The notes under the pieces were generated by a model. The model had not been told where the DNA came from. It saw nothing but the letters and a program-made list of their open reading frames with translations, and ran no database searches. Shown here piece by piece: positions 57,267-64,000 of a stretch of DNA of 64,000 nucleotides (position 1 is the stretch's first letter; every line of letters begins with the position of its first letter). The stretch lies in NCBI RefSeq assembly GCF_005405085.1, contig NZ_BJDJ01000003.1, forward strand, positions 124,001 through 188,000. Reading direction: 5' to 3'. Source of the stretch: Lactiplantibacillus daowaiensis (GTDB lineage Bacteria > Bacillota > Bacilli > Lactobacillales > Lactobacillaceae). Position numbers and translations under genes: made by a program.

Positions 57267-57301
57267 AAGCGTCATACCTAACCAGGTATGACGCTTTTTT
57301 A
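57267..57301 (+). terminator. luxS terminator
   Basis: Perfect 13-bp stem AAGCGTCATACCT / AGGTATGACGCTT with a 4-base loop and T run. Confidence 0.92.
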
Positions 57302-57336
57302 TTGGCTGAAAATGAGACCTAAAATACAAAATTAAC

Positions 57337-57415
57337 TGTATAAATGTATAAAAATCCAATTAAATGATGAATATTTGAAAAATAACGAATATTTTGCAAA
57401 AATCATTGCATAAAG
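57337..57415 (+). promoter_or_regulatory. ARG-box-like repeats upstream of argG
   Basis: TGTATA at 57337 and 57345, TGAATATTTG at 57368, CGAATATTTTGCA at 57386 and TTGCATAAAG at 57406: several AT-rich half-sites of the kind bound by ArgR. The last overlaps the -35 of the argG promoter, as expected for arginine repression. Confidence 0.5.
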
Positions 57416-57434
57416 TTAAACCGGGTGGTACGAT
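57406..57434 (+). promoter_or_regulatory. argGH promoter
   Basis: TTGCAT, 17-base spacer, TACGAT, 46 bases before the argG start. Confidence 0.6.
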
Positions 57435-57480
57435 ACTGTCATTGAGAAACACGACATTAATATTTTGGAGGTACAAATCA

Positions 57481-58716
57481 ATGGTCAAACAAAATGATAA
57501 AATTATTCTCGCTTATTCTGGTGGTTTAGATACGTCAGTCGCAATTAGCTGGTTAAAAGATAAGGGCTATGACGTCGTTGCTTGTGGTATCGATGTTGGT
57601 GAAGGCAAAGATATGGATGCCATCAAAGAAAAAGCCTTGAAGTTAGGTGCGGTTGCGTCATACATGATTGATGCGAAGCAAGAATTCGCTGAAGAATATG
57701 CCTTGATTGCTTTACAAGGCCACACGCTTTATGAAGGCGAATATCCATTAGTTTCGGCCTTATCACGGCCATTGATTGCCAAGAAATTAGTGACCTTGGC
57801 TAAAAAAGAACATGCCGTTGCCATTGCGCATGGCTGTACTGGTAAAGGTAACGACCAAGTGCGGTTTGAAGTGGCTATTCACGCGTTAGCACCAGATATT
57901 AAGATCGAAGCACCGGTCCGGGACTGGCATTGGTCACGGGAAGAAGAAATTGACTATGCTAAAGAACACAACATTCCAGTGCCAATCAATTTGGACAGTC
58001 CTTATTCCATTGATGAAAACCTTTGGGGCCGGGCCAATGAATGTGGCATCTTAGAAGATCCTTGGGAAGGGGCACCAGCTGATGCCTTTGACCGGACTAA
58101 AGCATTAGCGGATACGCCTGATACGCCAACGACGTTAGAAATCACGTTTGAAGCTGGGGTACCAGTCGCATTGGATGGTGAAACCATGAATTTAGCTGAT
58201 TTGATCATTAAGCTGGACAAAATTGCTGGCGAACATGGGATTGGCCGGATCGACCATATTGAAAATCGGTTAGTCGGTATCAAGTCACGTGAAGTTTATG
58301 AAGCACCTGCAGCAACGGTCTTACTCAAAACGCATAAAGACTTGGAAGATTTAACCTTTGAACGTGAATTGGCGCATTTCAAACCAATCATTGAACAAAA
58401 ATTAGCGGATACCATTTACAATGGCCTTTGGTTCTCACCATTGATGGACGCAATGGTCGTCTTCTTGAAGCAAACGCAACAAGTTGTCAACGGTGTGGTT
58501 CGAGTGCAACTCTTCAAAGGCAATGTCATCACTGAAGGACGGAAGTCACCAAACTCCTTATATGACAAGAACTTAGCTACTTACACGGCTGCGGATGAAT
58601 TCGATCAACAAGCTGCCGTTGGCTTCATCAAGTTATGGGGACTCCCAACTCAAGTGAATGCGCAAGTGCAAGCCAAAGCACAAGCAGACGCTAAAGCCAC
58701 GCAGGCACATGCCTAA
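57481..58716 (+). CDS. argG: ArgG, argininosuccinate synthase
   Basis: Joins citrulline and aspartate using ATP. 411 residues with the N-type ATP pyrophosphatase loop [12 protein letters not shown] at residues 10-21, [13 protein letters not shown] near 116-128 and the SIDENLWGR region near 180. The start is the ATG behind TTGGAGG; the frame is open further upstream but would read through the promoter. The Ala/Gln-rich tail ([14 protein letters not shown]) is unusual but not disruptive. Overlaps argH by one base (TAATG). Confidence 0.97.
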   Translation: MVKQNDKIILAYSGGLDTSVAISWLKDKGYDVVACGIDVGEGKDMDAIKEKALKLGAVASYMIDAKQEFAEEYALIALQGHTLYEGEYPLVSALSRPLIAKKLVTLAKKEHAVAIAHGCTGKGNDQVRFEVAIHALAPDIKIEAPVRDWHWSREEEIDYAKEHNIPVPINLDSPYSIDENLWGRANECGILEDPWEGAPADAFDRTKALADTPDTPTTLEITFEAGVPVALDGETMNLADLIIKLDKIAGEHGIGRIDHIENRLVGIKSREVYEAPAATVLLKTHKDLEDLTFERELAHFKPIIEQKLADTIYNGLWFSPLMDAMVVFLKQTQQVVNGVVRVQLFKGNVITEGRKSPNSLYDKNLATYTAADEFDQQAAVGFIKLWGLPTQVNAQVQAKAQADAKATQAHA

Positions 58717-60119
58717 TGAGTACGGGTAAATTATGGGGCGGCCGGTTTACGGAAACTGGCGCCAAGTACGTGGATGATTTCGGTGCATCGATCAGCTTTG
58801 ACCAATTATTAGCTGCTGAAGATATCACTGGATCATTGGCGCACGTTAAGATGTTAAAACATACCGGAATTTTGAGTGCAGCCGATGCGGATCAAATTGC
58901 GGCCGGTCTGGAAAAACTTGAACAACAATTGCAACAAGGCAAGCTTGAATTTTCAACTGTTAATGAAGATATCCATATGAATATCGAATCACTATTGACT
59001 GAAGAGATTGGTCCGGTAGCGGGTAAGCTACACACGGCCCGGTCACGTAATGACCAAGTGGCAACGGACTTTCACTTGTACATGAAACATCAATTGCCAA
59101 AGATTTTGGATCGCTTGCATGATTTGGAAAGTGTCCTTGTCGATAAAGCTAGTGAAAACGTGGAAACGATTATGCCGGGGTATACCCACTTACAACACGC
59201 CCAACCGATTTCATACGCGCACTACTTGTTGGCTTATTACCAAATGTTTAAACGGGACATGGAACGGTTCGAATTCAATATGCAACATACCGATATTTCG
59301 CCGTTGGGGGCTGCAGCGTTAGCTGGGACGACCTTCCCAATCGATCGGGAGTACAGCGCGAAGTTGCTTGGTTTTAGTCAGGTTTATCATAATAGTTTGG
59401 ACGCCGTTTCTGATCGGGACTTTGTGTTAGAATTCTTGAGCAATGCGTCGATTTTAATGATGCACTTGTCGCGTTTTTGTGAAGAGATCGTCTCTTGGAG
59501 CAGTTATGAATTCAAGTACATTAGTTTAAGTGATCAGTTCTCAACTGGGAGTTCGATCATGCCGCAAAAGAAAAATCCGGACATGGCAGAATTGATTCGC
59601 GGGAAATCTGGGCGTGTCTATGGTAACTTGATGGGCTTATTGACCGTTATGAAGGCTATTCCATTGGCCTACAATAAAGATTTACAAGAAGATAAAGAGG
59701 GCGTTTTTGACACCGTGAATACCGTGTTGACGAGTCTACATGTCTTTACTGGCATGTTGGCGACCTTGACCGTTAATGAAGATCGCATGGCGCATGCCAC
59801 GACAAACGATTTCTCAAACGCAACTGAATTAGCGGATTATCTAGCAAATAAGGGGATTCCATTCCGGCAAGCCCATGCCATCGTCGGTAAATTAGTCTTA
59901 GATGGCTTGAAAAAGAACCGACCATTACAAGATATTCCGTTAGCAGAATATCAGGAAATCTCACCATTGATCGATGAAGATGTCTATCATGATTTAGACG
60001 CCAAGGTTGCTGTTGAGCGGCGGCACTCCTTAGGTGGGACCGGCTTTGACCAAATCAAAGCGGAACTTAAACGGGCCCAAGCACAATTGGCAACTTACCA
60101 ATCCATCGCTCAAAATTAA
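58716..60119 (+). CDS. argH: ArgH, argininosuccinate lyase
   Basis: Splits argininosuccinate into arginine and fumarate, the last step of arginine synthesis. 467 residues: LWGGRFTE at the N-terminus, HTARSRNDQ near 106-114, [14 protein letters not shown] near 155-168 with the catalytic His, and the flexible signature loop [12 protein letters not shown] near 281-292. Coupled to argG. Confidence 0.98.
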   Translation: MSTGKLWGGRFTETGAKYVDDFGASISFDQLLAAEDITGSLAHVKMLKHTGILSAADADQIAAGLEKLEQQLQQGKLEFSTVNEDIHMNIESLLTEEIGPVAGKLHTARSRNDQVATDFHLYMKHQLPKILDRLHDLESVLVDKASENVETIMPGYTHLQHAQPISYAHYLLAYYQMFKRDMERFEFNMQHTDISPLGAAALAGTTFPIDREYSAKLLGFSQVYHNSLDAVSDRDFVLEFLSNASILMMHLSRFCEEIVSWSSYEFKYISLSDQFSTGSSIMPQKKNPDMAELIRGKSGRVYGNLMGLLTVMKAIPLAYNKDLQEDKEGVFDTVNTVLTSLHVFTGMLATLTVNEDRMAHATTNDFSNATELADYLANKGIPFRQAHAIVGKLVLDGLKKNRPLQDIPLAEYQEISPLIDEDVYHDLDAKVAVERRHSLGGTGFDQIKAELKRAQAQLATYQSIAQN

Positions 60120-60151
60120 ACTTGTTTATCAATTTGACCATTGATATGAAG

Positions 60152-60184
60152 ACCAGGACAGTTATGGCTGCCCTGGTTTTCTTT
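60152..60184 (+). terminator. argGH terminator
   Basis: Stem ACCAGGACAG / CTGCCCTGGT (one mismatch) with a short loop and T-rich tail. Confidence 0.82.
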
Positions 60185-60322
60185 TGGGATAAAGTCAGGA
60201 ATGGAAACGGTTGCGTCAATTTACAAAGCTTGGTATATTGAACTTACTAACTGGTAAATTAATTGTGGATTATTTAAATAATCATCACGTTATTTGGGCT
60301 TTAGTTAAGCTTAATGAAAAAA

Positions 60323-60351
60323 TTGGAAACTCTTTCATTTACTGGTATGAT
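60323..60351 (+). promoter_or_regulatory. promoter of the DUF308 gene
   Basis: TTGGAA, 17-base spacer, TATGAT with an extended TGG. Confidence 0.65.
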
Positions 60352-60383
60352 GGAATTAAAGAAAATTGGAGATGTTAAAACTT

Positions 60384-60920
60384 ATGTTTAATGATCATCG
60401 TTGGGGGTTTGACTGGACCGAATTTATGACCGGGGTCATCTTTTTGATTGCGGGTTATTTTGTCATCAAACAACCTCAAGCTGCGTTACTTAGTTTAGTG
60501 TTCCTGTTTGCGATTGCGGCGATTATTAGTGGGATTACCACCATTGGTGGCTATACGAAATTGCGGCGTGAAACGGGACTGCGGGCTAACTTTGCATTGG
60601 TCTTTGCCGTGATTGATATCATTGTTGGGTTACTGTTCTTATTCCATGCGCCAACTGGTATCGTGGTTTTAGGCTACGTCTTTGCTTTTTGGTTCTTAAT
60701 TGATTCAATTGAACGGTTAGTTGTGGCGTCACATTTGCGCGTCTTTGGGATGGGTTACTTTATCATTTCAGTTATTTTGGATATTATCAGTTTGATTTTA
60801 GCCATTATGTTGATTTTCAACCCATTAGTAGCGGCTTTTTCATTCAATGTCATCGTCAGCATTTACTTCGTGGTCTTTGGGATCAATGCGATTTTGATCG
60901 CCTTTGCACGTCGCGACTAG
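60384..60920 (+). CDS. DUF308 (HdeD-like) membrane protein
   Basis: 178 residues that are almost wholly membrane: six helices arranged as repeated pairs, typical of the HdeD family (in enterobacteria linked to acid resistance). Function here unknown. The ATG at 60384 has GGAG 12 bases upstream; ATG 60372 or TTG 60366 would overlap that ribosome site. Single gene. Confidence 0.85.
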   Translation: MFNDHRWGFDWTEFMTGVIFLIAGYFVIKQPQAALLSLVFLFAIAAIISGITTIGGYTKLRRETGLRANFALVFAVIDIIVGLLFLFHAPTGIVVLGYVFAFWFLIDSIERLVVASHLRVFGMGYFIISVILDIISLILAIMLIFNPLVAAFSFNVIVSIYFVVFGINAILIAFARRD

Positions 60921-60931
60921 GATCAGCTTTT

Positions 60932-60960
60932 TAAGGGTGGCGGGAAACCGCGCCCTTTTT
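60932..60960 (+). terminator. terminator after the DUF308 gene
   Basis: Imperfect GC-rich hairpin AAGGGTGGCGG / CCGCGCCCTT with a GAAA loop and five T. Confidence 0.75.
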
Positions 60961-61001
60961 GCTAGGGCATAAGTCGGTAACTAGAAAAGACACGCCCGGT
61001 A

Positions 61002-61010
61002 TGCTATACT
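61002..61010 (+). promoter_or_regulatory. extended -10 of the rapZ operon
   Basis: TGC TATACT, 34 bases before the rapZ start, with no good -35. Confidence 0.5.
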
Positions 61011-61044
61011 TACCATCAATACGGTCATGAAGGAGTCTACAACT

Positions 61045-61929
61045 ATGGCAGATTCATTACAATTAGTCATTATCTCTGGGATGAGTGGGGCCGGTAAAAC
61101 GGTCGCCGTCCAGAGTTTTGAGGACCTTGGTTATTTTTGTATCGATAATATGCCGCCAGCTTTGTTACCAAAATTCTCTGAGTTAGTGGAAGAATCAGGT
61201 AAGATCGAGAAAGTGGCTTTAGTGATCGATTTACGATCACGGGCATTTTATGATGAAATTATTGATATGTTGGCCAATCTAGATAATACGGATTTTGTTT
61301 CCGTAAAAATCCTCTTCTTGGATGCATCCAACGAAGAATTGGTCTCACGTTATAAAGAAACCCGCCGGTCCCATCCGTTAGCGATGGAAGGCCGGATTAT
61401 GGATGGTGTCTTAAAGGAACGCGATTTACTTGCGCCACTAAAAGACCGCGCGTCATATGTAATCAACACGACGACGTTAACGCCACGGGAACTACGCGAA
61501 TCAATTTTTGATAAATTTGAAACCAGTGCTGATGAAACGTTTCATATTGAAATGTTATCATTTGGCTTTAAATATGGCTTACCAATCGATGCCGATATCG
61601 TGATGGATGTGCGGTTCTTACCAAACCCGTACTACATTCCAGAATTAAAGCATCAAACTGGTCTTGATAAACCAGTCTACGATTATGTGATGTCACAACC
61701 GGCGACCGAGCAGTTCTATCAACAATTCTTGGGCATGTTGGAAAGCATCATGCCTGGGTATGAAGAAGAAGGTAAAACCAGCTTGACGATTGCGATTGGG
61801 TGTACTGGCGGGCAACACCGTTCAGTGGCATTGACGCAGCGCATCGGTGAAGCCTTGGCGAAAAATTACAAGGTGCATATTAGTCACCGTGACGTCAAGA
61901 AACGGAAGGAAACAGTTAATCGCTCATGA
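61045..61929 (+). CDS. rapZ: RapZ (YvcJ) nucleotide-binding protein
   Basis: P-loop protein; in E. coli RapZ guides decay of the sRNA GlmZ and so sets glucosamine-6-phosphate synthesis, while B. subtilis YvcJ affects competence. 294 residues: Walker A GMSGAGKT at 12-19, Walker B-like ALVIDLRSR, and the conserved C-terminal [10 protein letters not shown] and [13 protein letters not shown] basic tail. The start is the ATG behind AAGGAG, not the ATG 18 bases upstream. Overlaps yvcK by 4 bases. Confidence 0.95.
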   Translation: MADSLQLVIISGMSGAGKTVAVQSFEDLGYFCIDNMPPALLPKFSELVEESGKIEKVALVIDLRSRAFYDEIIDMLANLDNTDFVSVKILFLDASNEELVSRYKETRRSHPLAMEGRIMDGVLKERDLLAPLKDRASYVINTTTLTPRELRESIFDKFETSADETFHIEMLSFGFKYGLPIDADIVMDVRFLPNPYYIPELKHQTGLDKPVYDYVMSQPATEQFYQQFLGMLESIMPGYEEEGKTSLTIAIGCTGGQHRSVALTQRIGEALAKNYKVHISHRDVKKRKETVNRS

Positions 61930-62927
61930 GAAAATATACGTTTAAGACCCAACGGCCTAAAATCGTCGTGATCGGTGGGGGGACTGGCTTGCCAGTCGTC
62001 TTACGTGGCTTGCGTAAGCAAGACGTTGACATCACGGCGGTTGTGACGGTGGCCGATGATGGGGGGTCATCTGGTATCATTCGGAATTATGTGAACGTGG
62101 TGCCACCTGGTGACATTCGAAATGTGATGGTGGCACTCTCGAATTTACCACACCTGTATAAAGATATCTTCCAGTACCGCTTCCAAGGTGATGATCAGTT
62201 CTTTGCTGGTCACGCGATTGGTAATTTAATTATTGCGGCGTTGACTGAAATGAAGTCTGGGGTGTTTGATGCGGTTCAAGAATTGTCTAAGATGATGGCC
62301 GTTGATGGGCACGTGTATCCCGCGGCTAATGAAGCCTTGACGCTCCATGGTAAGTTTAAAGACGGTTCTGAGTTAGTTGGTGAAGCTGAGATCACTGCGG
62401 CGCATAAGTCACTTGAGCGGGTTTGGGTGACGGATAAAGATGGTCAAAAACCAGCTGCTGTTCAACCCGTGATCGATGCCATCATGGCTGCTGATCAAAT
62501 TGTCCTAGGACCTGGGAGCTTGTTTACAAGTATTTTGCCAAACTTAACGATCGATAATATTGGGCGCGCAGTTTGTGAATCCGATGCCGAAGTCGTTTAT
62601 ATTTGCAATATTATGACCCAAAAAGGTGAAACTGATCATTTCTCTGATGCCGATCATGTTCGTGTTTTAAACCGGCATTTAGGTGAAAACTTTATTAATA
62701 CGGTCTTGGTTAACACCGAAAAAGTGCCTGATGATTACATGGACTTTCATAAGTTTAACGAAGTGTCACGTCAAGTCAGCCATGACTTCCGTGGCTTACG
62801 GGATCAAGGCTGTAAAGTTATCTCTTCGAATTTCTTGAAACTCCGTGACAACGGGGCCTTTCATGATGGTGACCAAGTGGTTGCCGAACTGATGAACTTA
62901 GTCGGCCATTCCGATATTTTAAGATAG
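61926..62927 (+). CDS. yvcK: YvcK (GlmR-like) regulator, CofD superfamily
   Basis: 333 residues: [15 protein letters not shown] near 13-27, [11 protein letters not shown] near 39-49, PPGDIRN near 58-64 and [13 protein letters not shown]. Binds UDP-sugars and in B. subtilis (GlmR) steers carbon into cell-wall precursors, being essential on gluconeogenic carbon. Middle gene of the conserved rapZ-yvcK-whiA operon. Confidence 0.95.
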   Translation: MRKYTFKTQRPKIVVIGGGTGLPVVLRGLRKQDVDITAVVTVADDGGSSGIIRNYVNVVPPGDIRNVMVALSNLPHLYKDIFQYRFQGDDQFFAGHAIGNLIIAALTEMKSGVFDAVQELSKMMAVDGHVYPAANEALTLHGKFKDGSELVGEAEITAAHKSLERVWVTDKDGQKPAAVQPVIDAIMAADQIVLGPGSLFTSILPNLTIDNIGRAVCESDAEVVYICNIMTQKGETDHFSDADHVRVLNRHLGENFINTVLVNTEKVPDDYMDFHKFNEVSRQVSHDFRGLRDQGCKVISSNFLKLRDNGAFHDGDQVVAELMNLVGHSDILR

Positions 62928-62938
62928 GAGGGCCCAGG

Positions 62939-63871
62939 ATGTCATACGCCAGTGAAGTTAAGAAAGAATTAACCAACCTTACTGTCCATCGCGAGAATGC
63001 TAAAGCTGAGTTAATGGCCTTGATTCGAATGAATGGGACGATTAGTTTAGCTAATCATCATTTCATCTTGAATATTCAGACCGAAAACCCAGCAATTGCG
63101 CGGCGTATCTACCGGTTATTAAAGCAGTTTTATGACGTTGCCAGTGAACTAATCGTGCGGCGCAAAATGAAGCTGAACAAAAATAACCTGTATATCGTGC
63201 GCCTAAAGACTGGGACTGATATGGTCTTAGCAGACTTAGGAATTTTAAAAGACTTTCAAATTGTTGAAGTAGCCCCGACGGAAGTCTTAACCGATGATGC
63301 GGCTGTGCGGTCGTATTTGCGGGGGGCTTTTTTAGCGGGCGGTTCCGTTAATAATCCAGAAACGTCACGTTATCATTTGGAAATCTACTCACTGTATGAA
63401 GAACACAATAAGATGATTTCTGACATGATGAACCAGTACGGCTTAAACTCACGGACGACCGATCGCCGTGGGGGCTTTATTACGTATATCAAGGAAGCTG
63501 AAAAAATTGCGGACTTTCTGTCTTTGATTGGCGCCACCAATGCGATGTTGAAGTTTGAAGATATCCGCATTATGCGGGATATGCGCAATTCAGTGAACCG
63601 CTTAGTGAACTGCGAAAATGCCAATATGGATAAAGTTGCGAATGCGTCGAGTCGTCAAATCGAGAATATTTTATTAATCGATGAAACAGTTGGCCTTAAG
63701 CAATTGCCACCGAAGCTACAAGAAGTGGCGGTGACGCGGTTAGAACATCGGGAAGTTAGTTTGAAAGAGCTCGGGACCTTAGTACCGGGTGGTCCGATTT
63801 CTAAATCGGGAATCAATCACCGGTTACGTAAAATCAATCAGTTTGCGGAACAATTGCAAAAAGATGCTTAG
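62939..63871 (+). CDS. whiA: WhiA, LAGLIDADG-like / HTH DNA-binding regulator
   Basis: 310 residues: the N-terminal WhiA domain, a degenerate homing-endonuclease fold ([17 protein letters not shown] near 120-136) and a C-terminal helix-turn-helix ([19 protein letters not shown] near 272-290). Affects cell division and chromosome segregation in Firmicutes. Ribosome site TAGGAGGG, 11 bases after yvcK. Confidence 0.96.
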   Translation: MSYASEVKKELTNLTVHRENAKAELMALIRMNGTISLANHHFILNIQTENPAIARRIYRLLKQFYDVASELIVRRKMKLNKNNLYIVRLKTGTDMVLADLGILKDFQIVEVAPTEVLTDDAAVRSYLRGAFLAGGSVNNPETSRYHLEIYSLYEEHNKMISDMMNQYGLNSRTTDRRGGFITYIKEAEKIADFLSLIGATNAMLKFEDIRIMRDMRNSVNRLVNCENANMDKVANASSRQIENILLIDETVGLKQLPPKLQEVAVTRLEHREVSLKELGTLVPGGPISKSGINHRLRKINQFAEQLQKDA

Positions 63872-63918
63872 CGTAACCCTGATAAAAATCAACTTCGATA
63901 ATTAAATCACATGTCATT

Positions 63919-63958
63919 AAAAAATCTCAGCCACAATTTTGTGGGCTGAGATTTTTTT
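63919..63958 (+). terminator. terminator of the rapZ-yvcK-whiA operon
   Basis: AAATCTCAGCC / GGCTGAGATTT with a 10-to-12-base loop and seven T. The remaining 42 bases of the window hold nothing I can identify. Confidence 0.88.
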
Positions 63959-64000
63959 GTGCGTATCGCTGTGTTCTCGCTTTAATGCGCCAATTGGTAG

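Noticed and set aside
57421-57437. T-box-like GGGTGGTACGA upstream of argG
   Set aside because: It resembles the T-box core GGGTGGTACCGCG but is cut short, has no terminator stem or specifier region after or before it, and coincides with the argG -10.

Overview
The window is a continuous stretch of low- to mid-GC Firmicute chromosome, and gene content and order point to a lactobacillus, most likely Lactiplantibacillus (the L. plantarum group). The supporting runs are tsaB-rimI-tsaD, rex-groESL, comFA-comFC-hpf-secA-prfB, the pst operon, pspC-yvlD-hprK-lgt-gpsA-galU, trxB, pgm, uvrBA-luxS-argGH and rapZ-yvcK-whiA. The species call is inference from synteny and protein character; no database was searched. 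No tRNA, rRNA, insertion sequence, prophage or CRISPR array was seen.

Layout. 1-2794: t6A tRNA modification (tsaB, tsaD) with two RimI-like acetyltransferases. 2848-6344: an ABC-F ATPase, the redox repressor Rex and a CPBP membrane protease. 6412-8527: groESL with promoter and CIRCE operator. 8714-11856: a KimA-like potassium importer and a TagO/WecA-type glycan initiator. 11896-13079: a lipoprotein phosphate-binding PstS with a PHO box and a structured leader. 13078-20305: YigZ, ComFA/ComFC, long HPF, SecA, and RF2 with its programmed frameshift. 20373-28864: a PDZ (MinJ-like) membrane protein, a PhoP/PhoR-type two-component system, then pstS2-pstC-pstA-pstB-pstB-phoU behind a second PHO box. 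28902-33672: PspC, a YvlD-like membrane protein, hprK behind a probable attenuator leader, lgt, gpsA, galU.

33671-44751 is the accessory-looking part. A stand-alone EAL-domain protein diverges from an NADH oxidase-like gene. That gene is followed by six tightly packed genes: a GH8-like lipoprotein, a polytopic membrane protein, a DUF2334-like secreted protein, a processive GT2 synthase, a BcsB-like protein and a membrane protein with a degenerate GGDEF domain. Content and order match the Listeria Pss c-di-GMP-controlled exopolysaccharide system. The last protein keeps the c-di-GMP-binding RxxD I-site (residues 199-202) at the canonical spacing but has lost the catalytic GGDEF, as expected of a receptor rather than an enzyme. 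With the adjacent EAL protein this looks like a c-di-GMP-gated exopolysaccharide machine; a full diguanylate cyclase must lie outside the window.

44787-63958 returns to core genes: trxB, a DUF421/DUF3290 pair, pgm, a VanX-type dipeptidase, an MFS transporter, a YfbR-like HD hydrolase, SOS-controlled uvrBA, luxS, argGH behind ARG-box-like repeats, a DUF308 membrane protein, and rapZ-yvcK-whiA. Most transcription units end in clear intrinsic terminators, several of them shared between converging genes.
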